From an uncultured Gemmiger sp. (lineage in GTDB: Bacteria; Bacillota; Clostridia; Oscillospirales; Ruminococcaceae), in NCBI GenBank assembly GCA_944386495.1, contig CALXBE010000002.1:62001-126000 (forward strand): 64,000 bases of DNA. Direction: 5' to 3'. The first letter of the stretch is position 1. The number at the start of each line of letters is the position of its first letter. This document shows positions 1-7,621 of the stretch, piece by piece. Below the pieces are notes generated by a model. The model saw nothing but the letters and a program-made list of their open reading frames with translations. It did not search any database and was not told the origin of the DNA. A program made the position numbers and the translations under genes.

Positions 1-260
1 GGGACTTCTTCAAGACCAACCAGGTGCCGGTATACCTGGAGACCTCCCTCAAGGAAATCGGAGAGGGAAGCGTCACCGTGGCGGGCAAGGACGGCACCAC
101 CCGGCAGATCCCGGCGGACTCCGTCATTCTGTCGGTGGGCTATCGTCCCGCTCCTCTGGCTCCCAAAGGCCGCCATGTCCACATCGTGGGAGATGCCAAC
201 AAGGTAGGCAACCTGCGTACCGTCATCTGGCGGGCCTGGGATGTCTGCATGAAACTGTAA
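1..260 (+). CDS. FAD/NAD(P)-dependent oxidoreductase, C-terminal fragment (cut by window start)
   Basis: Only the last ~86 codons are present. The reading frame is open from the first bases. It ends in the typical C-terminus of FAD/NAD-binding reductases: a strand ending SVGYRP, then VGDANKVGNL and a helix RTVIWRAWDV. This GDxxxxGN signature binds the FAD ribityl/pyrophosphate in the 2,4-dienoyl-CoA reductase / NADH:flavin oxidoreductase and thioredoxin-reductase-like families. The gene ends 12 nt before the aconitase-X large subunit, so the three genes probably form one operon, but the electron donor and substrate cannot be told from this fragment. Confidence 0.75.
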   Translation, partial: DFFKTNQVPVYLETSLKEIGEGSVTVAGKDGTTRQIPADSVILSVGYRPAPLAPKGRHVHIVGDANKVGNLRTVIWRAWDVCMKL

Positions 261-272
261 GGAGGAATTTCC

Positions 273-1553
273 ATGGAACTGACAAAGGAACAGCAGAGGA
301 TTCTGGACGGCGCCAAGGGCGAAACCATGGCCAAGGTCCTGAAAACCCTGATTATGTACGGCGAAATTTTCGGGGCCGAAAAACTGGTCCCGGTGACCTC
401 CCAGTATAACCATCTGGTCACCTCCTTCGGCCTCAAGGCCCTGGGACCGGTGTATGACCTGATGAACCAGCTCATTGAGGCGGGGGCTGTATCGGGCCAG
501 AAATTCTCTGTGGACCCCCGGCCCCTGGACCCCAATGTGCCTGCAAACTTTTTGCAGAACCTGGTTTTCAAAAAGTTCATGTACAGCAAGCAGGACTTTT
601 ACGAGGGACAGCTCCGGCAGCTTGGCCTGATGAATGAGGATGCGTTCAGCTGCGCCTGCTACCTGGACCAGCAGAATAACCGCCCTGCCCAGGGGGAGGT
701 GCTCAGCTGGGCCGAATCCTCCGCCGTGGTCTACGCCAACTCGGTGCTGGGGGCACGGTGCAACCGGAACTCCGGTATCATGGACCTGATGGGCTCTGTG
801 GCTGGGTATGTGCCCTACTTCGGCCTCCTTACAGACGAGGGCCGGAAGGCCACCTGGGTGGTCCGGGTCAACACCACCCAAAAGCCGGAAGCCCAGCTGC
901 TGGGCTCCGCCATTGGCATGAAGGTGATGGAGGATGTGCCCTATGTGGTAGGTCTGGACCGCTGGCTGGGCAACGAGCTGGACGATGCAGCCTGCGCCTA
1001 CCTGAAAGACTTCGGCGCAGCCACCGCCTCCAACGGTGCAGTGGGTCTTTACCACATTGATGGCCTGACCCCCGAAGCAAAGCAGCAGGGAAAGGACCTG
1101 ATCGTCCCCGGCGCCAGGGAGTATGTCGTTGATGACGCAGAACTCCAGCGGGTCAAGGACAATTACCCTCTTGTCTGGAAAAATCCTGATGCCAAGCCCA
1201 AACTCTGCTTTGTGGGCTGCCCCCATCTCAGTTTGCAGCAGCTGGAGGACTGGACCCTCCGTCTGGAGGAAAGCCTGAAAGCAGCCGGACGGAAAAAGGT
1301 ATGCGTGCCCACCGTATTTACCACCGCTCCCGGAGTGAAAAAGGCTTTTGAAGCCACCGAGTACGGGAAACGGCTGGCCGCTACCGGTGTCATTCTCTCC
1401 TGCATCTGCCCCCTTATGTACATGAATAACCCCCTCTGCGGGCCCATGCCGGTGATTACCTGCTCCAACAAGCTGCGCACCTACACCACCGCCCGGTACT
1501 ACACCGAGGGGGAGATTCTGGAAAAAATCACGAAAGGAGAAGCCCGGAAATGA
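273..1553 (+). CDS. Aconitase X (AcnX) large, catalytic subunit (DUF521)
   Basis: 426 aa, matching the large-subunit size of the aconitase-X family of Fe-S dehydratases. Known members include archaeal phosphomevalonate dehydratase and bacterial cis-3-hydroxyproline dehydratase. Candidate iron-sulfur ligands are visible as Cys in FSCACY, CFVGCPH and SCICPL...PLCGPM. The start has a good ribosome-binding site (AAGGAGGAA) 6-8 nt upstream. The gene overlaps the small subunit by 4 nt (ATGA), which implies coupled translation of a two-subunit enzyme. The family is clear, but the substrate is not. The oxidoreductase upstream could act on the product. Which of the known AcnX reactions applies, or whether it is a new one, is open. 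Confidence 0.85.
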   Translation: MELTKEQQRILDGAKGETMAKVLKTLIMYGEIFGAEKLVPVTSQYNHLVTSFGLKALGPVYDLMNQLIEAGAVSGQKFSVDPRPLDPNVPANFLQNLVFKKFMYSKQDFYEGQLRQLGLMNEDAFSCACYLDQQNNRPAQGEVLSWAESSAVVYANSVLGARCNRNSGIMDLMGSVAGYVPYFGLLTDEGRKATWVVRVNTTQKPEAQLLGSAIGMKVMEDVPYVVGLDRWLGNELDDAACAYLKDFGAATASNGAVGLYHIDGLTPEAKQQGKDLIVPGAREYVVDDAELQRVKDNYPLVWKNPDAKPKLCFVGCPHLSLQQLEDWTLRLEESLKAAGRKKVCVPTVFTTAPGVKKAFEATEYGKRLAATGVILSCICPLMYMNNPLCGPMPVITCSNKLRTYTTARYYTEGEILEKITKGEARK

Positions 1554-2005
1554 AAGAATTCAAAGGACGCGTGGTGGCTCCCGGCACGGTGAGCGCACCT
1601 GCTCTTGTCTCCCACGGGGGACTGAACACCCTGGCCTCCTTCCAGAAGGCGCTCCAGTTCGGAGACAAAAACGCCACCTGCGGAGACCAGAATAACCCTG
1701 ACCTTTACGGCAAGCCCATGGCAGGCAAGGTCCTCTGCCTGCCCCAGACCATCGGCTCTACTACCGGGGGACTGGTGCTCTACTGCGCCTGCTCCATGAA
1801 CCGGCAGCCCGCCTGCCTGCTTTTCTCCAACCCCATCGACTCTCTGGCCGCCGCCGGGTCGGTGCTGGCCGCTGTCTGGCTGGAGAATATCCAGATGCCG
1901 GTAGTGGATTGCCTGGGAGAGGAGTTCCTTGGCTATGTCCGGGACGGCATGACCATCACCGTCAAGGAGGACGGTCTGGTCTGTGTGGAGGAGAACGGCC
2001 TGTAA
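1550..2005 (+). CDS. Aconitase X swivel (small) subunit (DUF126)
   Basis: 151 aa. It carries the signature of the mobile swivel domain that closes over the AcnX active site: a GKVLCLP strand followed by the Ser-rich loop TIGSTTGG, which in the family supplies the catalytic serine. The first codons overlap the end of the large-subunit gene (ATGA at 1550-1553), so the two are translationally coupled. A strong bidirectional terminator follows 33 nt after the stop, closing the operon. In some bacteria this domain is fused to the large subunit; here it is separate, as in archaea. Confidence 0.85.
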   Translation: MKEFKGRVVAPGTVSAPALVSHGGLNTLASFQKALQFGDKNATCGDQNNPDLYGKPMAGKVLCLPQTIGSTTGGLVLYCACSMNRQPACLLFSNPIDSLAAAGSVLAAVWLENIQMPVVDCLGEEFLGYVRDGMTITVKEDGLVCVEENGL

Positions 2006-2037
2006 TCGGTCCGTTTCAAATACTGCAAAAAATAAAA

Positions 2038-2076
2038 AGACGGGAACCTCTTTCCAGGTGTTCCCGTCTTTTTTTA
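2038..2076. terminator. Bidirectional intrinsic terminator
   Basis: GACGGGAAC pairs with GTTCCCGTC around an ~8-nt loop. The stem is followed by seven T on the plus strand and preceded by an A-rich run on the other side. It lies between two convergent genes and can serve both. Confidence 0.85.
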
Positions 2077-2541
2077 TTATTGGTTATTGTTTTCTTTTTT
2101 TCCGAAAAGAAGGAAAATGTAGGGAGGCAGCAGCCATACCAGGAAGGCGCTGACCCAGGGATTTACTCCCAGCTGGGACAGAATCTGGGAAAAGATACGG
2201 CTCCATTCGGTCAACTCCGCCCAGAATACTGTCAGGTAGGGGAGACTATGCTGAATCAGATTGGCCAGAAGCCCCAGCACAACATTCAGAACGGCCAGGA
2301 CAGAGGAGGAGAAAAGAATCTCTTTCCGGGTCATTTTCCGGAAAAAGAGAAGCCCGCCTATGAGGACTACCGCCAGGAAAAGCCCTGTTGATAGAATCAT
2401 CCACCGGGTAGTGTCGGAGGTGATACTGCCGTCAGGAAGGGTGACAATGGCCCATTGTCCCAGCCAGCGGATTTCCAACTGGAAACAGATCCAACTTGCA
2501 GCCATGCAGTAGAGGGGAACCTTCCACCAGGAATTTTTCAT
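2077..2541 (-). CDS. Hypothetical four-helix integral membrane protein
   Basis: 154 aa with about four hydrophobic segments: near the N-terminus (VPLYCMAASWICF), then ILSTGLFLAVVLIGGLLFF, VLAVLNVVLGLLANLI and the C-terminal VSAFLVWLLPPYIFLLF. The end is charged and cytoplasmic-looking (GKKENNNQ). A GGAGG ribosome-binding site precedes the ATG. No conserved motif lets me name a family. It lies downstream of the vWA gene, but a terminator separates them, so it may be transcribed separately or by read-through. Function unknown. Confidence 0.6.
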   Translation of the reverse strand: MKNSWWKVPLYCMAASWICFQLEIRWLGQWAIVTLPDGSITSDTTRWMILSTGLFLAVVLIGGLLFFRKMTRKEILFSSSVLAVLNVVLGLLANLIQHSLPYLTVFWAELTEWSRIFSQILSQLGVNPWVSAFLVWLLPPYIFLLFGKKENNNQ

Positions 2542-2591
2542 GACATACGCCTCCTTTTTACTTCTTTTTCTTCATTGTATTATGGGCTTTA

Positions 2592-2624
2592 TAAAAAAGC
2601 AAGGGCAGGTTTTTCCTGCCCTTG
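2592..2624 (-). terminator. Intrinsic terminator after the vWA gene
   Basis: A perfect 10-bp stem, CAAGGGCAGG/CCTGCCCTTG with a five-T loop, lies 9 nt after the vWA stop. On the minus strand it is followed by six T. Confidence 0.85.
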
Positions 2625-2633
2625 ATAGTGAAA

Positions 2634-3284
2634 TTATTTCTTCTTCCGGCTGCGGAAATCCCGGTCAATATCGCTTTTCCACTGGCCGTCCAAAGGTGCG
2701 CTGGAGCGCATGGAGCTGACGGCACAGGAGATGGACTGGAAGGTAAGCCGGGTTCCGGCGCTGTCGCTGTGATAGTTGGCCGCCCGGTCCGGGTCGATTC
2801 CCAGCTGACCTGCGGCTTCCACCGCATCAATGTTGGCTCCCAGGAAGATGAACTCCCACCCATACCGCTCTTTCTGCCGCTGGATCATCCGCTTCACCTG
2901 GGGCAGGGAATACCGGCGGCTTGCGTTTTCCATCCCGTCGGTGGTGATTACCACCAGGGTGTGTTCCGGCACATCTTGGGGGCGAGCGTATTTGTGGATG
3001 TTCCCAATATGGTGGATGGCTCCCCCTACCGCATCCAGAAGGGCAGTGCATCCCCGCACATAGTAATCTCGCTCGGTCATGGGTTTTACTCGGTCCAGAG
3101 GCACCCGGTCATGAATCACCTGGGTCTGGTCGTCAAAGAGAAGGGTGGAAACAAAGGCTTGCCCCGGTTCTTTCTTCTGCTTTTCCAGCATGGCGTTGAA
3201 ACCGCCGATGGTGTCGGCTTCCAGCCCCTGCATGGAACCGCTCCGGTCCAGAATGAAAACCAGTTCTGTCAAATTCTTTTTCAT
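2634..3284 (-). CDS. von Willebrand factor A (vWA) domain protein
   Basis: 216 aa, a single vWA fold. The metal-ion-dependent adhesion site reads DRSGSMQG (DxSxS) at residues ~11-18, with the later TTDGMEN strand supplying the distal acidic residue. The C-terminus is basic (RDFRSRKKK). There is no signal peptide or membrane segment, so it is probably cytosolic. I chose the ATG at 3284 because AGGGGG sits 8 nt upstream; the frame stays open further upstream without a ribosome-binding site. It lies 100 nt downstream of the macro-domain gene on the same strand. Cytosolic vWA proteins usually act as metal-dependent protein-assembly factors. The partner here is unknown, but the macro/Nudix neighbours hint at ADP-ribose-linked functions (inference). 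Confidence 0.8.
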   Translation of the reverse strand: MKKNLTELVFILDRSGSMQGLEADTIGGFNAMLEKQKKEPGQAFVSTLLFDDQTQVIHDRVPLDRVKPMTERDYYVRGCTALLDAVGGAIHHIGNIHKYARPQDVPEHTLVVITTDGMENASRRYSLPQVKRMIQRQKERYGWEFIFLGANIDAVEAAGQLGIDPDRAANYHSDSAGTRLTFQSISCAVSSMRSSAPLDGQWKSDIDRDFRSRKKK

Positions 3285-3300
3285 AATAAAATCCCCCTGT

Positions 3301-3331
3301 ACTGTGTGTTTTGGTTTACAATCACAGTATA
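3301..3331 (-). promoter_or_regulatory. Possible vWA promoter with inverted repeat
   Basis: On the minus strand a TATACT -10-like box (3326-3331) overlaps an ACTGTG/CACAGT inverted repeat (3301-3306 and 3323-3328, 16-nt spacer). The -35 match is poor. It could let the vWA gene be transcribed separately from the macro gene and be bound by a dimeric regulator. Tentative. Confidence 0.3.
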
Positions 3332-3384
3332 GAGGGATTTTTTCTCTTTGTGGTCGCCTGGGAAGCGACAAATGATTTCAGTGC

Positions 3385-4377
3385 TCAGCCCCCCAGCAGA
3401 CTTTGGTCAAAAGCAAAGAGGGCCTGGTTGATCTGGAAGATATCATAATTTTTGTGGGTGATGAAATATTCCACAATAATGTCAAACTTGCTGGCAGGGG
3501 AGAAGGCGTAACCGGCTTTTTTCAACAGCTCCCGGGCCTGGTCCAAAGGCAGTTCCAGCGCCACTGCAAAGGCCATGGCAGTGGCCTTGGAAGGCTTATA
3601 ATGAACATCGGAACGAATCTTGGAGAAGAGCTTCCGGTCGATGTTGGCTTTTTTATAGCACTGGGCATCGGTCATGCCGCTCTCGTCAATTTTCCGCAGC
3701 AGCATCTGGGAGAAACTTTCGTCCAGCTGTCCCAGGGCCTGGTCCAGCTCCCCCAGAAGGCTGCCGAACATGGCAGGAGCAGGAGCGCTCATGGGGGCGG
3801 AGGCGGCTGCCATCCGGCGGCGCTCCGACTCGTAGGGGGAGGTGTGGGCTTCCACATACCGGTCATCAATGTAAGCGGCAATCTCCTGGAACAGCTTCCC
3901 GCCTATGGTGTAGGCGGCCCGGTCAAAAATCACCAGGTAGACCGTAAGGTCGTGGCTTTGCAGAAAGCTCCGGATGGTATCTACCGCCACCTGGAGGGCC
4001 TGGTCCTTGGGATAGCCGTACACCCCCGAGGAAATCAGGGGAAAAGCCATGGACTCACAGTGGTGAGCCGCAGCCAGTTCCAGGGAGGAGCGGTAGGCCG
4101 AGACCAGCAGGGACTTCTCCCCATGGCTTCCTCCCTGCCAGACCGGGCCAACCGTGTGAATCACATACCTGGCGGGCAGGCGGTAACCCTTGGTAATTTT
4201 GGCCTGACCGGTTTTGCAGCCGCCCAGGGTGCGGCATTCTTCCAAAAGCTGGGGACCGGCTGCCCGGTGGATGGCTCCATCCACTCCGCCGCCTCCCAGC
4301 AAACTTTCATTGGCTGCATTGACAATGGCATCCACCTTCATGGTGGTGATATCGTTCCGGACAATTTGAAGGGGCAT
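3385..4377 (-). CDS. Macro-domain ADP-ribose hydrolase/deacetylase with C-terminal helical domain
   Basis: 330 aa, two domains. Residues 1 to ~170 are a macro domain of the MacroD/YmdB type: [19 protein letters not shown] (ADP-ribose loop 1 with catalytic Asn/Asp) and [12 protein letters not shown] (phosphate loop). Such domains remove ADP-ribose from proteins or deacetylate O-acetyl-ADP-ribose. Residues ~215-330 are an all-helical segment with a HTH-like pattern ([19 protein letters not shown], later [17 protein letters not shown]) ending FDQSLLG. I recognise this tail as recurrent in Firmicutes macro proteins but cannot assign a function. The ribosome-binding site GGAGGTG supports the start. 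The Nudix gene is 18 nt upstream and the vWA gene 100 nt downstream. Confidence 0.88.
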   Translation of the reverse strand: MPLQIVRNDITTMKVDAIVNAANESLLGGGGVDGAIHRAAGPQLLEECRTLGGCKTGQAKITKGYRLPARYVIHTVGPVWQGGSHGEKSLLVSAYRSSLELAAAHHCESMAFPLISSGVYGYPKDQALQVAVDTIRSFLQSHDLTVYLVIFDRAAYTIGGKLFQEIAAYIDDRYVEAHTSPYESERRRMAAASAPMSAPAPAMFGSLLGELDQALGQLDESFSQMLLRKIDESGMTDAQCYKKANIDRKLFSKIRSDVHYKPSKATAMAFAVALELPLDQARELLKKAGYAFSPASKFDIIVEYFITHKNYDIFQINQALFAFDQSLLGG

Positions 4378-4395
4378 AAAGACACCTCCCGGTTT

Positions 4396-4785
4396 TCATG
4401 ATTTACCAGTCTGTTTCAGTTTTTTGAGAATCTCCACATCCGCAGGGCAGAAGGGATACTGGTCTATCTCTTCTATCTTGATCCAACGGATGTCCTCATG
4501 TTCCAGCTTTTGGGGCGTTCCCTCCCGGATAAAGGCGTTGAACAGGGTCAGATGCACTGTCAGGTCGGGATATTCATGGACCACATCCATGAATACATCT
4601 TTCACCCCAACGGTAACTGCCAGTTCCTCCTGACATTCCCGGACAAGGGCTTGTTCCATGGTTTCGCCCGGTTCTACCTTGCCGCCCACAAACTCCCAGA
4701 GAAGCCCCCGGGCCTTGTTTGCCGGGCGCTGGCAAATCATAAATCTATCTTTATCCCAAATCAGGGCCGCCACTACTTCTGTCAT
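4396..4785 (-). CDS. Nudix hydrolase (MutT-like)
   Basis: About 129 aa. The Nudix box is complete: GGKVEPGETMEQALVRE followed by CQEELAV (Gx5Ex7REUxEExGU, final Gly replaced). The N-terminal strand EVVAALIWDKDRFMICQR resembles the MutT/CTP-pyrophosphohydrolase group that hydrolyses nucleoside diphosphate derivatives. The frame is open to 4839. I prefer the start at 4785 because a TATAAT promoter at 4851-4856 would place the RNA 5' end only a few bases from an ATG at 4839, which has no ribosome-binding site. The ATG at 4800 is also possible. It leads the macro/vWA group, so ADP-ribose is a candidate substrate, but sanitising oxidised nucleotides is equally plausible. Confidence 0.85.
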   Translation of the reverse strand: MTEVVAALIWDKDRFMICQRPANKARGLLWEFVGGKVEPGETMEQALVRECQEELAVTVGVKDVFMDVVHEYPDLTVHLTLFNAFIREGTPQKLEHEDIRWIKIEEIDQYPFCPADVEILKKLKQTGKS

Positions 4786-4850
4786 GAAAACCGCCGCCAT
4801 TTCCTTTGTACTGGTACCTGCTGTTTGTGGCAGATACATTGCTGGAAGTT

Positions 4851-4880
4851 ATTATACCATACCTGCCGTTTCTTCGTCCA
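4851..4880 (-). promoter_or_regulatory. Promoter of the Nudix/macro/vWA group
   Basis: Minus strand: -10 TATAAT (4851-4856), 18-nt spacer, -35 TGGACG (4875-4880). The -10 is perfect and the -35 weak (4/6). Confidence 0.5.
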
Positions 4881-4895
4881 TCCGTTGAAATATTG

Positions 4896-4937
4896 AAAAA
4901 GAGGGCCGGCTTTCATGGTAAAAGCCGGCCCTCTTAA
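4896..4937 (-). terminator. Intrinsic terminator of the SDR operon
   Basis: GAGGGCCGGCTTT pairs with AAAGCCGGCCCTC around a 7-nt loop. On the minus strand it is followed by TTTTT, directly after the SDR stop. Confidence 0.9.
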
Positions 4938-4940
4938 ATT

Positions 4941-5651
4941 TCAGGGGTTGCTCCGGAGAGTCCACCCATAGTCGTTGTGGTAAATCATCTGCCGGGTCAT
5001 GCCGCCGTCTATGCAGATATTTTCACCGGTGATGAACCCGGCTTTGTCCGAGCAGAGGAACAGGGTCATCTGGGCAATGTCCTGGGGATTGCCCACCCGG
5101 CCGGCAGGGTGCTGGGCGGCATCCGGGCCGGTCCAGACGGCATCTCCGGTCTCGATCCAGCCGGGGGAGATACTGTTCACCCGGACCTTCCCGGCCAGGC
5201 TTACCGCCAGGGCGTGGGTCAGGGCGGAGATGCCACCCTTTGCGGCAGTGTAGCTCTCGGTCTGGGGCTGGCTCATCCGGTCCCGGGAGGAAGAGATGTT
5301 TACAACGGCAGCCCCCGGCGCGAAATAGGGAGCAAACAGCTTGGTCAGATAGAAGGGAGCAGCCACCCCCACCTGCAGAGCGTAGTTGAATTCCTCCCAG
5401 CTGCAATCGTCGATGCCCTTCATAAGGGGGAGGGCATTGTTGACCAGATAATCTATATGGCCCTGTTCCTCAATGACCTTCCGGGCAAAGGCTTCCAATA
5501 CTGCCGGGTCGGCAATGTCCCCGGTAAAGCAGTCGTTGGGCAGAAGGTCGATGATGTATACGGTGGCTCCGGCTTTTCGGAATTCCTGTGAAATGGCCTT
5601 TCCAATCCCCTTTGCACCGCCGGTTACCACGGCAACTTTATTTTTGAACAT
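4941..5651 (-). CDS. Short-chain dehydrogenase/reductase (SDR family)
   Basis: 236 aa classical SDR. It has the Rossmann motif TGGAKGIGK (TGxxxGxG) near residue 10, an NNA strand motif (VNNALP), and the catalytic triad of Ser in NISSSRD with Tyr and Lys in YTAAKGG. The C-terminal ITGENICIDGGM is also typical. Substrate is not predictable from sequence. AAGGAGG supports the start. It is the last gene of a minus-strand operon starting at 7720 and is 12 nt behind the YaiI gene. Confidence 0.88.
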   Translation of the reverse strand: MFKNKVAVVTGGAKGIGKAISQEFRKAGATVYIIDLLPNDCFTGDIADPAVLEAFARKVIEEQGHIDYLVNNALPLMKGIDDCSWEEFNYALQVGVAAPFYLTKLFAPYFAPGAAVVNISSSRDRMSQPQTESYTAAKGGISALTHALAVSLAGKVRVNSISPGWIETGDAVWTGPDAAQHPAGRVGNPQDIAQMTLFLCSDKAGFITGENICIDGGMTRQMIYHNDYGWTLRSNP

Positions 5652-5663
5652 GGCGTTTCCTCC

Positions 5664-6098
5664 TTAAGTGGTCAGCATTTTTCCCAGTGTTTGGGCGAAA
5701 GCGTTATCCTGTTCCCGGGTGCGCTTGGCAGGTCCTTTGGGATGTTTTCCGCTCCGGAGAAGCTTTTTGTTTTCATGGCGGCGTACCAGAAGAAAATCAA
5801 TGTTGTCCGAAGTGTATTCCAGGCCGTTCTGATTCAGGACCCGGGCCTGGCGGGCCAGGCACATGCTGGCAAGGCCGTAGTCCTGGGTGACCACAATATC
5901 TCCGGGATGGACCCGGTTGACCAGGGCAAAGTCCACACTGTCGGCTCCTTTGTCAAATACCAGGGTCTGAGCGCCCTCCCGCTGAATCTGGTGGGCGGTG
6001 TCGCAGAGAATCAGGACGGGAATCTGGCGGCTGCGGCAAATTCGGATGGTCAGGTCCACCACCGGGCAGCCGTCGGCATCAATCAAAACGGTTGACAT
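5664..6098 (-). CDS. YaiI/YqxD family protein (DUF188, PIN-like)
   Basis: 144 aa. The N-terminal VLIDADGCPV is the hallmark of the YaiI/YqxD family. Later motifs include DKGADSVDFALVNRV, GDIVVTQDYGLASMCL and the basic RRHENKKLLRSGKHPKGP tail. The family has a PIN-nuclease-like fold with conserved acidic residues, but no firm biochemical role. The frame is open further upstream; I set the start at 6098 because GAGGAG lies 8-9 nt upstream and the family begins at this Met. It sits between the DUF3795 gene (26-nt gap) and the SDR gene. Confidence 0.85.
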   Translation of the reverse strand: MSTVLIDADGCPVVDLTIRICRSRQIPVLILCDTAHQIQREGAQTLVFDKGADSVDFALVNRVHPGDIVVTQDYGLASMCLARQARVLNQNGLEYTSDNIDFLLVRRHENKKLLRSGKHPKGPAKRTREQDNAFAQTLGKMLTT

Positions 6099-6124
6099 GG
6101 GAAAAACTCCTCTTGTACAGGTTT

Positions 6125-6664
6125 TTATTTTTTCTTGTTCAGTTTGAGGCTGATATCCCGTTTGCCGGCTGTTTCTTGCAGGAGTTTTGCTGCGGCAGAA
6201 GCCCTTTCTTTCAGGGAAAGTTCCTGCCGGCTTTCCAGTTGGGTCATTGCGGCCTGCAAATCCTCTAGAGGAAGCAGATATGCCGCGGCACAATAAAGGG
6301 CTTTGCGGCGACCGTCATTGTAATCAGCCAGCAGCTTGTCCAAAATCTCCCGTTTGGTTTGCAGTTCGGAAAGGTAAGATTCCAACCCCACTTTTCCGAC
6401 CCGGGCCAGGTCGGCTGCCCGGCGGCTGTGGGGAACAAAGGAATCTCCACTGTCAAAATCCTCATATCGGGAGCAGGGGTAGGAGAGACATTGGCTGCAA
6501 AAGGCGTACCCGCCCCGGTCCAGGGAACACCGGGCTATGGTACAGCTTTGGTTGCCAGGCCCGCCGCCGCAGCCGGGGCAGTAACCGCCCACCTGCATGG
6601 GGCAGAGCAGGCAGTTCAGGCCGCAGAGACTGAATTGGGTGTATTCCCTTGTAAATCCTTTCAT
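6125..6664 (-). CDS. DUF3795 Cys-rich protein
   Basis: 179 aa. The N-terminal ~65 residues contain about ten cysteines in spaced pairs (CGLNCLLC, YCPGCGGG, CTIARC, FCSQC, YPCSR), the pattern of DUF3795, probably binding zinc or an Fe-S cluster. The C-terminal half is helical and charged. The ATG at 6664 overlaps the stop of the upstream GyrI-like gene (ATGA), which decides the start and implies coupled translation. Function unknown. Confidence 0.8.
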   Translation of the reverse strand: MKGFTREYTQFSLCGLNCLLCPMQVGGYCPGCGGGPGNQSCTIARCSLDRGGYAFCSQCLSYPCSRYEDFDSGDSFVPHSRRAADLARVGKVGLESYLSELQTKREILDKLLADYNDGRRKALYCAAAYLLPLEDLQAAMTQLESRQELSLKERASAAAKLLQETAGKRDISLKLNKKK

Positions 6665-7302
6665 GGCTGACCTGCCTTTCGCACCGGGTGGCGTATTACT
6701 GTTTTCAAACTTTCGGGTTTGCACCGGCGGACATCACTCAAATAAATTTCATGGTGGAAACGGTTCTCTCCAAAATCCTCCAGATAACCCTGGGATTTGG
6801 CACACTCCTCCATGGCGGCCACGGTGGAAGGTTCCTCATTGTAAGGGCCCATATGCATGCACTGAACGCAGAGACCTTCCTCCCAAGTGAAGAACTCTAC
6901 CGGGGAGCAGTCCAGCCCCTTTTTCCGGGCGGCTTCCTGTACGGCCCAATCAAAATCTGCCTTGGTGACAAAGTCTGGCAGCCGTATGAGAGAAATCCAG
7001 GAGAAATCCTCTTTCCGGGCATAGTCTACCCCCTGAATCCCTTCCTGCCACCAAAGCCCCTCCAAAGGAGGAACTACAAAATCAAAGTAGCCCTCCATTT
7101 TGTGGCTGCCCATTTTGCTCATCTTGATGGTGTAGGCCACCCCATACAAAAGGCCGATGGCCTGTTTATAGGCACCGTCTTCCTGGTTGGGGTCGCCTTG
7201 TCCTCGCACTGCCAGAAAGTTCATGGCGGGGACTTTGACGATTCCGGGAGTTTTAGGGGGCAGATAGAATTCCTTGTATTCTTTTTTATAATCAAATGCC
7301 AT
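6661..7302 (-). CDS. GyrI-like small-molecule-binding domain protein
   Basis: 213 aa. The fold pattern VPAMNFLAVRGQGDPN, then YFDFVVPPLEGLWW, and later EGLCVQCMHMGPYNEEPSTV with HHEIYLSDVRR, matches the GyrI-like (SHS2) superfamily of cytosolic proteins that bind or hydrolyse small, often cationic or hydrophobic, compounds. The start codon is 2 nt after the TfoX-like stop and the end overlaps the DUF3795 gene by 4 nt, so the three are tightly coupled. Similar genes are often neighbours of TfoX-like and HTH regulator genes in Clostridia. Confidence 0.8.
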   Translation of the reverse strand: MAFDYKKEYKEFYLPPKTPGIVKVPAMNFLAVRGQGDPNQEDGAYKQAIGLLYGVAYTIKMSKMGSHKMEGYFDFVVPPLEGLWWQEGIQGVDYARKEDFSWISLIRLPDFVTKADFDWAVQEAARKKGLDCSPVEFFTWEEGLCVQCMHMGPYNEEPSTVAAMEECAKSQGYLEDFGENRFHHEIYLSDVRRCKPESLKTVIRHPVRKAGQP

Positions 7303-7304
7303 GG

Positions 7305-7619
7305 TTATTTCCTCCGTTTTTGGCCTGTCAAAGCCTGACAGGTGATTCGGGTCAATTGGACGGCAGCAGCGGGGTCATCCACTTCCTCCACCAGAAAGGA
7401 ATCTCTTGCCCCTTCGTAGGGCGGAGCCTTGGGCAGATGCGGGAAGGCGGCTTCCCCCTGGGGTGTGATTTTGATAAACAGCTGGTCATCACAGATGACC
7501 CCAAAAAAGATGTCATCACAATAAAGACCGTATTCGCCGAACATTTTGCGGGCCCGGATATGCCCGGCGCCGTTCAACTGTTCAGAGACATATTCTACAA
7601 AATCAGGATGAGAAGCCAT
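7305..7619 (-). CDS. TfoX/Sxy N-terminal domain protein
   Basis: 104 aa. It shows the TfoX_N pattern: ARKMFGEYGLYCDDIFFGVICDDQLFIK, a conserved Arg-Lys-Met-Phe-Gly-rich start, and a PPYEGARDSFLVE strand. In gammaproteobacteria Sxy is a competence co-activator, but stand-alone Firmicutes copies have no known role, so the family name should not be read as a competence function. The ribosome-binding site CGGAGG lies inside the end of the truncated HTH gene just upstream. Confidence 0.85.
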   Translation of the reverse strand: MASHPDFVEYVSEQLNGAGHIRARKMFGEYGLYCDDIFFGVICDDQLFIKITPQGEAAFPHLPKAPPYEGARDSFLVEEVDDPAAAVQLTRITCQALTGQKRRK

Positions 7620-7621
7620 GA

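Noticed and set aside
4786-4839. Longer N-terminus for the Nudix protein (start 4839)
   Set aside because: That ATG has no ribosome-binding site and lies only a few bases from the predicted RNA 5' end.
7305-7619. Competence regulator
   Set aside because: Only the TfoX N-terminal domain is present, and there are no competence genes nearby. The proteobacterial Sxy role should not be transferred.
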